A stretch of DNA of 8,399 nucleotides from JAVBLG01 sp031553655 (GTDB taxonomy: Bacteria; Desulfobacterota; Desulfovibrionia; Desulfovibrionales; Desulfovibrionaceae): NCBI GenBank assembly GCA_031553655.1, contig JAVBLG010000069.1:1-8399 (forward strand), written 5' to 3'. A program made the position numbers and the translations under genes. Position 1 is the first letter of the stretch, and the number at the start of each line of letters is the position of its first letter. Shown piece by piece: positions 1-5,965 of the stretch. Under the pieces are notes generated by a model, which had not been told where the DNA came from, did not search any database, and saw only the letters and a program-made list of their open reading frames with translations.

Positions 1-678
1 ATTTGGTCCCATGCTGCCGCCCATGGCCCAGGGCGTAACCTTTACCCCGTCAAAGGACAGAGGCAGCATCAGGGCAAAAAGATCCATATTGTCCATGTAG
101 TTGGCCGGTGAGTCTGATGTGCCCGTCCAGTTGTCGTTGTAGGGCCGCATCCACATGGCCGTGAGGCTGACCGAGGAGTCGAAGGTATAAGTGGCGGCTA
201 TTCCCGCCACGTCGTCCTGAAGCACCGGGCTGTCTATGGCGAATCCGGGCAGCTTTACGCCCTGAATGCCCATACGCAGCTTGAGAGACGCGCCGGGAAC
301 AGTCCAATCCACAAAGGCCTGCTTTACCTTCACCATATTGCCGTCTGCCCCGAGCGCTCCGCCCTGCGAGCCCATGCCCCAGCGCTGCTCGCCTATTTCA
401 AAGAAAACCGTGCCGGAAAGGCTTTCGGAAGCGATGGCCTGCAATTGCAGGTGCAGACGCTGCACAGCTTCAAATTCGTCCCGGCCCTGGCGCACGGCTG
501 CCCATTGCTGGCCGGAAATGTTTTTGCCCGTGCGGCCCTTGCTCATGAAAGCGCCGCCGTTAATATAGTCGAAGGCGAATTGCCAACTGCCTTTGGCCTT
601 GAATTCGATAGCCGAAGCCTGGTCCGCGCAGCTGAAAAGAAGGCCTCCGGCCAGCAACAAGGTCAATACCTTTTTCAT
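1..678 (-). CDS. Outer-membrane porin, Desulfovibrio homotrimeric type (3' end cut by window edge)
   Basis: This is the first 226 codons of an outer-membrane beta-barrel porin that would let small solutes diffuse into the periplasm. The start is the ATG read from 678, with a GGGGG Shine-Dalgarno at 685-689 six bases upstream. Residues 1-23 form a signal peptide: MKKVLTLLLAGG, then a likely signal-peptidase I site after ASA. C17 sits in LFSC, but that is a poor lipobox, so a lipoprotein is unlikely. The mature protein starts IEFKAKGSWQFAFDY and continues with alternating amphipathic strands, including GEQRWGMGSQGGALG and KQAFVDWTVPG. These are typical of the Desulfovibrio homotrimeric porin family. 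The frame is open to base 1, so the C-terminal half lies outside the window. It stands 113 bases downstream of trxA and I see no convincing promoter there. The family call is recognised from sequence pattern, not from a search. Confidence 0.88.
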   Translation of the reverse strand, partial: MKKVLTLLLAGGLLFSCADQASAIEFKAKGSWQFAFDYINGGAFMSKGRTGKNISGQQWAAVRQGRDEFEAVQRLHLQLQAIASESLSGTVFFEIGEQRWGMGSQGGALGADGNMVKVKQAFVDWTVPGASLKLRMGIQGVKLPGFAIDSPVLQDDVAGIAATYTFDSSVSLTAMWMRPYNDNWTGTSDSPANYMDNMDLFALMLPLSFDGVKVTPWAMGGSMGPN

Positions 679-791
679 TCTGTTCCCCCGAGGAATGAAG
701 TTTGTGACTTAAACAGGCAAATTCAGAGAAAATTTCGCCGTTGCCGGCCCAATAGCTTTTTGCTCATTTCATTCGCAAAAAACTCTAGCGC

Positions 792-1103
792 TCAGGTGGT
801 GATATTTTCGATGGCCTTTACGATTACCGGCTTTTGCTTAAGACCTTCCATTCTTTCAACCTCTTCGCCACTCTTGAAAAAGAGCATGGTTGGAAAGCCC
901 TTGACCCCCAGGCGTTCCTTGAGTTCCATGTTCACGTCAAAGTCAATTTGATAAATGGGAAAATCGGGCATGTTCTTGTCGATATCTTTGAGCACAAAAG
1001 CAAGCATTTTACACGGACCGCAGGTTTTGGAGTAAAATTCAACCAGCATGGGGCCGGAGTGATCCATGGAGTCGTATTCTTGTTGGGTTATTTCCTTGAT
1101 CAT
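792..1103 (-). CDS. trxA: Thioredoxin with atypical TCGPC active site
   Basis: A small cytosolic dithiol-disulfide oxidoreductase of 103 residues, the usual thioredoxin length. The redox pair is C28/C31 in TCGPCKML, and the conserved cis-proline is P71 in GFPTML. In canonical WCGPC thioredoxins (E. coli numbering) the residues before the motif are D26, W28 and W31. Here the aligned residues are E22, Y24 and T27, so the acid, the aromatic and the Trp are all changed. These positions tune the redox potential and partner choice, so it is probably not the housekeeping thioredoxin. The start is supported by AAGGA at 1111-1115, seven bases before ATG. It follows the thioredoxin reductase by 39 bases on the same strand, so the two are almost certainly co-transcribed and act as electron donor and acceptor. 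The gene symbol marks the family; a numbered paralogue such as Trx3 may fit better. Confidence 0.9.
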   Translation of the reverse strand: MIKEITQQEYDSMDHSGPMLVEFYSKTCGPCKMLAFVLKDIDKNMPDFPIYQIDFDVNMELKERLGVKGFPTMLFFKSGEEVERMEGLKQKPVIVKAIENITT

Positions 1104-1142
1104 GGCTTGTTCCTTTAGTTGATACCTTAAAAAAATATTATA

Positions 1143-2066
1143 TTATAAGGATTTTACATATGATGAGGCGCTGTTGGCCGCTACAGCCCCATCGGCACAC
1201 GCAGTGACGATTTGCCGCAGATGCTTGGCGGTGATGTCTCCCGCACCAAATATGCCCGGAACAGAAGTTTTCATGTGTGAATCGATGGTGATACAGCCGA
1301 AACGATCGGTGATGCCCAGATCCTTGAAAGTTTCGCAGCAGGCCTGGAAGCCGATATATTCAAAAACTCCGTCGCAACTCACATGGCGCGGAGTTTTGTC
1401 TTCTCCTGTGGAGCGGAACGAAATTCCGGTGAGACGGTCCTCGCCGGTGAACTCCAGAACTTCCTGATAGATGTGAATGTCCACATTGGGGCGAGAGCGC
1501 AGCAGATCGCAGGCCTTGGGGTCGGCCGTGAGGTCAAGCATGGTTACAATGGTGAGTTCTGTACAGATTTCCGAAAGATAGAGTGATTCTTCCACGGCGG
1601 AATTACCACCGCCTATTACCACCACTCTTTTGCCGCGATATTGGGCTCCGTCGCATATAGCGCACCAGCTTATGCCGTTACCGGCCCAGCGATCTTCACC
1701 GGGAACACCCAGGCGGCGCGGAACAGTGCCTGTGGCCAAAATTACAGAACGGGCCTTGTAAACGGCATTGTCTTCTTCGCAAACAATGGTTTTTAGCGCT
1801 CCTTCATCAGTGATTTTGACAACGGTTTTATAGTCAAACTCAACGCCAAGCTCCTGGGTTTGCTCAAACATTTTCACGGCCAGTTCCGCGCCGCTGAGCT
1901 TTCCCGTTCCGGCGTAATTTTCCACTTCATTGGTATTGATCATCTGCCCGCCGGGAGAGAGGCGATCCAGCAGCAAAACGCGCATGTTGGCGCGCACGGC
2001 GTATATGGACGCGGTCATTCCGGCCGGTCCGGCCCCTACAATCACCACGTCGTAAATATTGTCCAT
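1143..2066 (-). CDS. trxB: Thioredoxin reductase (FAD flavoprotein), probably not NADPH-specific
   Basis: A 307-residue flavoprotein that passes electrons through FAD and a Cys pair to thioredoxin. GAGPAG at 11-16 is the FAD-binding Rossmann motif, CAIC at C135/C138 is the redox-active pair in the same places as in E. coli TrxB, GGGNSA at 152-157 is the second nucleotide-binding loop, and AGD near 275-277 is the C-terminal FAD motif. Length is normal. The start is the ATG at 2066, not the in-frame GTG at 2084, because GAGGGG at 2073-2078 sits six bases before the ATG. The stretch that in E. coli reads HRRDGFR (175-181) and grips the 2'-phosphate of NADPH reads TMLDLTA here. All the basic residues are gone, so NADH or a different reductant is likely. 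D. vulgaris is known to have non-canonical reductases of this sort. It is followed directly by thioredoxin. Confidence 0.93.
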   Translation of the reverse strand: MDNIYDVVIVGAGPAGMTASIYAVRANMRVLLLDRLSPGGQMINTNEVENYAGTGKLSGAELAVKMFEQTQELGVEFDYKTVVKITDEGALKTIVCEEDNAVYKARSVILATGTVPRRLGVPGEDRWAGNGISWCAICDGAQYRGKRVVVIGGGNSAVEESLYLSEICTELTIVTMLDLTADPKACDLLRSRPNVDIHIYQEVLEFTGEDRLTGISFRSTGEDKTPRHVSCDGVFEYIGFQACCETFKDLGITDRFGCITIDSHMKTSVPGIFGAGDITAKHLRQIVTACADGAVAANSASSYVKSL

Positions 2067-2179
2067 TGTATTCCCCTCTATCACATTTTAACTTTGAAAT
2101 ATGCTCTAAACGTAGAATGATGCTTGCGCTCGGAGGGCAAGGTCGAATTACGGCTCTCGCCCCCCTATTTCCGTTCACT

Positions 2180-2206
2180 CGCAAACTTTGCGGGCGTTTT
2201 TACGCC
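2180..2206. repeat. Two small adjacent inverted repeats
   Basis: CGCAAA-C-TTTGCG at 2180-2192 is directly followed by GGCGT-TTTT-ACGCC at 2193-2206. With the large stem at 2212-2249 they make three hairpin-forming units in 70 bases. Neither has a following T-run on the minus strand. They may be parts of one repeated intergenic element. Confidence 0.4.
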
Positions 2207-2211
2207 GGTTT

Positions 2212-2249
2212 GCGCTCCGGGACGCCGTTTTGGGGGCGGCCCGGAGCGC
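2212..2249 (-). repeat. Strong stem-loop just after the ASST stop
   Basis: A perfect 10-bp inverted repeat GCGCTCCGGG (2212-2221) / CCCGGAGCGC (2240-2249). After one A/G mismatch it continues with CGCC/GGCG (2223-2226 / 2235-2238), leaving an 8-base loop. It begins eight bases past the ASST stop codon in the direction of transcription. No T-run follows on the minus strand (the next bases are AAACCGGCG), so it is not a classical intrinsic terminator. A 3'-end stabiliser, Rho-linked processing element or REP-like repeat are the alternatives. Confidence 0.6.
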
Positions 2250-2256
2250 CGTGGCG

Positions 2257-4125
2257 CTAGATGCTCAGCTCAACGCCGGTTTCATACTTGTATTCGTCAA
2301 CAATGAGCGAAATTTTGAATTTTCCCGCGAGATTTTCAAAGCTCACCGGGAATTCAACCGCCCGCTCGTCGGCTTCAAGGAAGGTTCCCACGCACATGGC
2401 CAAGAACGGCCGTTTGGTGGTGGGCACAAAGTAGGCGTGAGTGGATTCGCCTTCGAGAAGAAGCATGACCATCTGCCCCTTTTCAAAGGTACCCTTCATC
2501 ACCAGGCGGTCGGCTTCCTGAGCCAGCTTGAGATTGTACTGGGCGGGCAGCATTCCGCTGTCTTTGGTTTCGGGTATGGTCAAAAATTCCTCGGTAACGC
2601 CGAGGGTGCCCAGCCTCCGGCCTTTTTCGAAGCTAAGCTTGTCTTCGGCGCAGTACAGAGGCAGTTTTTCGGCGCGGTAGTAGTTGGCCGGAATTTCCAT
2701 TTCGTAGACGGTTTTGTTGTCCTTGATTTCCACTGTGATGGAGTTGAAACGGACATGTTTTTCGTCTTCGCCCCGGAACTGCACGGGCGGTTTGTTGCAG
2801 GCCTCGCCCTTGAAGGTCCCGGTGCCGCCGGAATGCACCATGTAGTGGCCTTCGCCGTAAAATTCCACATTACAGATATAGGTTGAAAAGAATTCCGCGC
2901 CGCGTTCTTTGCCGTATTGCCACACTTGCTCGATTTCCATTTTATCGGTGTTAATCCTGTAGCGCACTCCGCGAGAGAAATTGTCTTTGGCGGGAACATA
3001 CTTTTCTTTTACCTTGGCGCGCCAGTGGCCGTTGTCGAAGCACATCACGTCGCCGTCGGGCAACATAACGGCGGCATGCTGCTCGTACTGCCAGTCAAAG
3101 TTTTTCACATCGCCCACCGGGGTAAAGAAATACTTCTTTACGATTTCTTCGGGCCAGCCTTCGGGGTCGCCTATTACCCAGTTGAGTTTGCCGCTGTCGT
3201 AGTCGATGTTGATCACCGCGTCCTGATGACGGCCGGAAAGGGTGAGACTGTTGGTTTTCTTGTCGTACCACACGGAATTGTTGTGGAACCAGTCGTGGGC
3301 GTCCTGACTGCCCGAGCCGCCCACATTCTGGGGCAGGCACTTCTGATAATCCCAGGACTTGATAATGTTGCCGGTGTTGCGGTCTATAAGCACGCACATG
3401 TCTTCCACTGTGCCGCGCGGGGGATCTTGGGTGAGCACCAGAACATTGCCGTCTTCCATTTCAATCTGGTCGTGGTGATAGCCGCCGGGCAGGCGATATT
3501 CCTTGTATATTTTGCCGATCATGCCCATCTCGAAAAGTCCGGTGGTGTGATATGGCGGCATGAGCAGGCGATGTGTTCCGGTGAGCAGACGGCCGTTTTT
3601 AACCCTCTTTATGTCAAAGGCCAGGTTGAGGGTGCAGTACCAGCGGGCGTCGCCCTTGTAGTCGTAGGCGGCTACATTGCCCGGCGAAGTGGGGCTTACG
3701 AACATCATGTTCGCGCCCATATATTCGACGGAGGTTTCAATTTTGCTCGGGGCGTGCAATGAATCCGGAGCTTTGTCCGTCTGGATGCTCAGCTCTTTTT
3801 TGGTTCCGTTGCTCAGGGATATTTCCACCTGATTGTCACAGCCGGGGTAAAGGCCGAAGATGGGCAGATAGTGCTCCGTGCCCTTGGGGAAGGTAAAATT
3901 CAGGTCCCCGGCCTTTTCCTTGCCCTTGATCAGCACGGAGGCTTCAACGGTTTCCTGGGTTTTAAAGTGAACCAGGGCGGTGAGCGGGGCTATGAGATAG
4001 GGGTTGACCTTCACATAGGGCGCGTCCAAAGTGTATTGGCCCTCTTTGCATTCTTGCAGCATTTTTTCTTCAGCCGCATTCTGCGCGTCAATGACATGTG
4101 TGAATTTTTTAAGTTCCACGCTCAT
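2257..4125 (-). CDS. Aryl-sulfate sulfotransferase (ASST), without signal peptide
   Basis: A 622-residue enzyme of the PAPS-independent arylsulfotransferase family, which moves a sulfuryl group from one aryl sulfate to a phenolic acceptor through a sulfated histidine. The N-terminal beta domain is seen near residues 42-70 (NPYLIAPLTALVHF, then IKGK). The propeller carries YHHD (H217/H218), DWFHNN (H281, N283), SGR (R299), QHA (H350) and HSGGTG (H431, T435). By motif and spacing these match the E. coli CFT073 residues H252, H356/N358, R374, H436 (the sulfated His) and T501/502. The start is ATG at 4125, with AAAGGAGAG at 4132-4140; the open frame continues to 4272 but would overlap the upstream gene. 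Neither start gives a signal peptide, whereas characterised enzymes are periplasmic. It lies 106 bases after an anion permease, probably in one operon. The substrate is unknown. Confidence 0.88.
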   Translation of the reverse strand: MSVELKKFTHVIDAQNAAEEKMLQECKEGQYTLDAPYVKVNPYLIAPLTALVHFKTQETVEASVLIKGKEKAGDLNFTFPKGTEHYLPIFGLYPGCDNQVEISLSNGTKKELSIQTDKAPDSLHAPSKIETSVEYMGANMMFVSPTSPGNVAAYDYKGDARWYCTLNLAFDIKRVKNGRLLTGTHRLLMPPYHTTGLFEMGMIGKIYKEYRLPGGYHHDQIEMEDGNVLVLTQDPPRGTVEDMCVLIDRNTGNIIKSWDYQKCLPQNVGGSGSQDAHDWFHNNSVWYDKKTNSLTLSGRHQDAVINIDYDSGKLNWVIGDPEGWPEEIVKKYFFTPVGDVKNFDWQYEQHAAVMLPDGDVMCFDNGHWRAKVKEKYVPAKDNFSRGVRYRINTDKMEIEQVWQYGKERGAEFFSTYICNVEFYGEGHYMVHSGGTGTFKGEACNKPPVQFRGEDEKHVRFNSITVEIKDNKTVYEMEIPANYYRAEKLPLYCAEDKLSFEKGRRLGTLGVTEEFLTIPETKDSGMLPAQYNLKLAQEADRLVMKGTFEKGQMVMLLLEGESTHAYFVPTTKRPFLAMCVGTFLEADERAVEFPVSFENLAGKFKISLIVDEYKYETGVELSI

Positions 4126-4180
4126 AATTTGCTCTCCTTTTATTCTGTAGATGTTTGTAAGCAGTTGAAAGATGGTTGTC

Positions 4181-4219
4181 GGAGGGTGTCCTCCCGAGGA
4201 AGATTTAAAAAAGACCTCG
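4181..4219 (-). repeat. Adjacent hairpins in the permease-ASST gap
   Basis: In the 106-base spacer, GGAGG-GTGT-CCTCC (4181-4194) lies next to a second inverted repeat, CGAGG (4195-4199) / CCTCG (4215-4219) with a 15-base loop. On the minus strand they start 13 bases after the permease stop and end about 55 bases before the ASST start. There is no terminal T-run, so read-through is expected. They could set differential stability of the two parts of the message. The stems are short and chance is possible. Confidence 0.35.
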
Positions 4220-4231
4220 TTACTACACGCT

Positions 4232-5710
4232 CTAATAGATGAGTCCGATAAGCGGCACTCCAAGGAAAACATACACGGATATGCCCAGCAGGCAGATCAC
4301 AACGCCGTATTTGAACACATCGGCCTGGGTAAGCCAGTCTTTGTTGCCGTAAAGAATTGCCGCGTAAGGCGAGGCCGCCGGGGTGAGAATGGCCACATGC
4401 AGGGCAAAAGTAATCAGGGCGGCTATTGCTTCAAAATTGGCCCCACACTGTTCGCTGAATATTTTTATTACAGGCATGAGCAGCACGCCCATAACCGCGT
4501 TGTTGGCGAACTGGGTTATGCCCACGCACAGAATTACGAGTATGGCCGCGAACATTATCAAGCTGTGCCCGCCAAGAAGCGGGGCCAGGGTGTCGCGCAG
4601 GAATTCATTGATGCCGGTGCCTTGCGCGGTCATGGCCGTGGAAATGGCCATGGCCATGCATACCAGGAAGTAAACATCCCAGACCACGGATTTGGCGGCC
4701 ACTTCCTTGAAATCAAGAACCGGCTTGTCATCCATTTTAATGAAGCTTAGAGCCACCACAAACAGGATGACCACGCCGAGCGGACCAATTTTGGCCAACA
4801 GGGCTATGGCCGCGATACTTTTGGGCAGAATACTGGGCAGCAGCACCATGATGAGATAGCCGAACAGAGCGCAGGTCATGATCTTCTGACGCGCGTTCAT
4901 GGGCGGGAGCTTGTCTTTGTTGAAATGCTCGATACTGATGTTCTTGATTTTGGACATATCGGGCTTGAACACAAATTTGATGAGCATAGCGTAAAGGAAC
5001 ACCAGAATGCTCGACATGATGAAGCCGAAAAGCATGTAATGCAGATAGTCAAGCTGAACCTGGGCCGCTTTTTCGTAAGCCCCGGTGATCATCAGAGCCG
5101 AACCAGTGAAAGGTTTGGCCGCCTGGCCGCAAATTGCGCCGAACATGGTGCCTATGACCATGATGGTGGCGTACTTGTCACCTTTTTTATAACCAACGTC
5201 TTCGAGCACACCATACAGAATGGCCCACATGAACAGCAGGGCGGGCAGAATGTTGGCCGACAGGGCCGCCAGAATATATGTGGCATACATGAAGATGAAA
5301 CTGAAAATCACGGGTTTGCCGTTAATTATCTTGCGGGTAAGAAACCAGCGGCTGATGTATTTGGTTACTCCGGCATGCTGTATGGCGCCGAAAAGCACCA
5401 TGGCGAACAAGATGAGCACCGGCACCGTGTCGCCGAAGGACACGTACAAAACCTGCTTCAAGGGCGCATAGCCACATATAACCAAGGCCACAATGCCCAA
5501 AAGGCTGGGCCAGAGAATGCTTACAAAAGACCATAGAAAGATCATTCCCATAAAAATGCCCAGCACTTTCATGCCCATGGGCGTAATGGGCGCAATGGGC
5601 GGCAGATAGCCGAACCCGAATGTAATCGCCACGCCTATAGCCGAGGCGACATAATACCAGAGATCTTGCGACCATACGCTTTTCACCGAAGGGGTACCGC
5701 AATCAGCCAT
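4232..5710 (-). CDS. SLC13/DASS-like anion permease
   Basis: A 492-residue integral inner-membrane protein with about 12 hydrophobic spans. It resembles the divalent-anion:sodium symporter (DASS) group of the ion-transporter superfamily, which imports dicarboxylates, sulfate and related anions. Supporting features are an N-terminal span block up to about 110 with LFGAIQHAGV, a re-entrant-type segment ALSANILPAL at 149-158, GQAAKPFTG at 195-203, a soluble loop at 249-275, FANNAVMG at 401-408 and ILTPAASPYAAILYG at 441-455. The SAN and NNA triplets fall where the paired SNT substrate and sodium motifs of DASS proteins are expected, but both are altered, so the substrate may be unusual. The ATG at 5710 was chosen because AAGGAG (5720-5725) precedes it; two upstream in-frame ATGs lack such a site. 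It is followed by ASST and preceded by a LysR gene, which suggests uptake of an anionic ASST substrate. This is inference. Confidence 0.75.
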   Translation of the reverse strand: MADCGTPSVKSVWSQDLWYYVASAIGVAITFGFGYLPPIAPITPMGMKVLGIFMGMIFLWSFVSILWPSLLGIVALVICGYAPLKQVLYVSFGDTVPVLILFAMVLFGAIQHAGVTKYISRWFLTRKIINGKPVIFSFIFMYATYILAALSANILPALLFMWAILYGVLEDVGYKKGDKYATIMVIGTMFGAICGQAAKPFTGSALMITGAYEKAAQVQLDYLHYMLFGFIMSSILVFLYAMLIKFVFKPDMSKIKNISIEHFNKDKLPPMNARQKIMTCALFGYLIMVLLPSILPKSIAAIALLAKIGPLGVVILFVVALSFIKMDDKPVLDFKEVAAKSVVWDVYFLVCMAMAISTAMTAQGTGINEFLRDTLAPLLGGHSLIMFAAILVILCVGITQFANNAVMGVLLMPVIKIFSEQCGANFEAIAALITFALHVAILTPAASPYAAILYGNKDWLTQADVFKYGVVICLLGISVYVFLGVPLIGLIY

Positions 5711-5740
5711 TATCCCGTGCTCCTTCATTTTTTGTTGGTT

Positions 5741-5770
5741 GCATAAAATTTTTTTGCTCCGCATTTATGC
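5741..5770 (-). repeat. Leader stem-loop upstream of the permease
   Basis: A 7-bp inverted repeat, GCATAAA (5741-5747) / TTTATGC (5764-5770), with a 16-base loop that contains an A/T tract. It lies in the inferred 5' untranslated leader, about 30 bases before the permease start. It could influence translation or stability. It is AT-rich and weak. Confidence 0.3.
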
Positions 5771-5827
5771 GGGCTGGGGTGAAAATGTTTGGAACATGCC
5801 GGCGTTAAATTTCGGGTTGATTGTGAA

Positions 5828-5839
5828 AAAAGTACTTTT
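5828..5839. promoter_or_regulatory. 12-bp perfect palindrome at the inferred transcription start
   Basis: AAAAGTACTTTT is self-complementary over 12 bases. It covers roughly +1 to +12 of the transcript predicted from the promoter at 5847-5874, a usual place for a repressor operator. No known regulator is recognised from it. Confidence 0.35.
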
Positions 5840-5846
5840 CATCTGT

Positions 5847-5874
5847 ATAATACAAGAATCATGCTCTCAGGCAA
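5847..5874 (-). promoter_or_regulatory. Sigma70-like promoter for the permease-ASST unit
   Basis: On the minus strand there is TTGCCT (5869-5874) and TATTAT (5847-5852) with 16 bases between. These match the consensus boxes at 4/6 and 5/6. The start site would fall near 5840, giving a leader of about 130 bases before the permease ATG. It is the best two-box promoter I can find in the 255-base gap. Confidence 0.5.
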
Positions 5875-5880
5875 TAGCAA

Positions 5881-5903
5881 GCGTTAATATTTAAAGTGAA
5901 CGC
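5881..5903. promoter_or_regulatory. Second dyad, possible activation half of the LysR operator
   Basis: GCGTT (5881-5885) and AACGC (5899-5903) form an inverted repeat with 13 bases between. It abuts the stronger dyad at 5903-5925 and is centred about 52 bases upstream of the inferred start. LysR-type tetramers often occupy a second, weaker site between the recognition site and the -35 box. This is placement-based inference. Confidence 0.3.
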
Positions 5904-5925
5904 CGGTTAAGCAAAACTTAACCGG
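5903..5925. promoter_or_regulatory. 9-bp dyad with LysR T-N11-A core (operator or terminator)
   Basis: CCGGTTAAG (5903-5911) and CTTAACCGG (5917-5925) are perfect arms around a 5-base spacer. The inner part TAAG-N5-CTTA satisfies the T-N11-A rule of LysR-type recognition sites. The centre lies about 74 bases upstream of the inferred permease start site, close to the -65 region where such sites usually lie. The regulator gene ends 41 bases to the right. The other reading is a terminator for that gene, but the bases after the stem on the minus strand (CGTTCACTTTAAA) are not a clear U-tract. Confidence 0.5.
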
Positions 5926-5965
5926 ACGGACTAAAAAGAGAGGAAAGGGAACTTGCTTGAAGAAG

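Larger units (their letters stand above)
2067..2256 (-). other. ASST-trxB spacer with tandem GC-rich hairpins
   Basis: A 190-base gap with no supported ORF. Its part nearest ASST is more GC-rich than the other gaps and holds several inverted repeats (listed separately). The part next to trxB is AT-rich and carries the GAGGGG ribosome-binding site. I could not find a promoter with both boxes here, so trxB may be read from ASST or from a weak promoter I cannot recognise. Confidence 0.5.

Noticed and set aside
676..678. Porin precursor as a lipoprotein because of Cys17 after LFS
   Set aside because: Phe before Ser is poor for a lipobox, a better signal-peptidase I site (ASA before IEF) follows, and porins of this family are not lipoproteins.
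737..748. GCCG-TTGC-CGGC hairpin as a terminator for trxA
   Set aside because: The stem is only 4 bp and the following minus-strand bases (GAAATTTTCTC) do not make a proper U-tract.
1104..1142. Overlapping TATAAT boxes in the trxB-trxA gap as a trxA promoter
   Set aside because: The gap is almost purely A/T, so TATAAT is expected by chance, and no -35 box or TG extension was found at a proper distance.
2917..3762. Long plus-strand open frame (281 codons) inside ASST, with another at 2188-2886
   Set aside because: Both are antisense to a confidently recognised enzyme, lack a good Shine-Dalgarno and recognisable domain, and are rich in His, Val and Gly, as expected from the complement of the ASST reading frame.
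4126..4272. A 49-residue N-terminal extension of ASST as a possible signal peptide
   Set aside because: The extension has no hydrophobic core or cleavage site, overlaps the permease coding region, and a strong AAAGGAGAG lies just before the internal ATG at 4125.
4172..4750. Plus-strand open frame of 192 codons over the permease 3' end
   Set aside because: It is a shadow of the transmembrane gene: no hydrophobic pattern or motif of its own, no ribosome-binding site, and rich in His, Gly and Arg.
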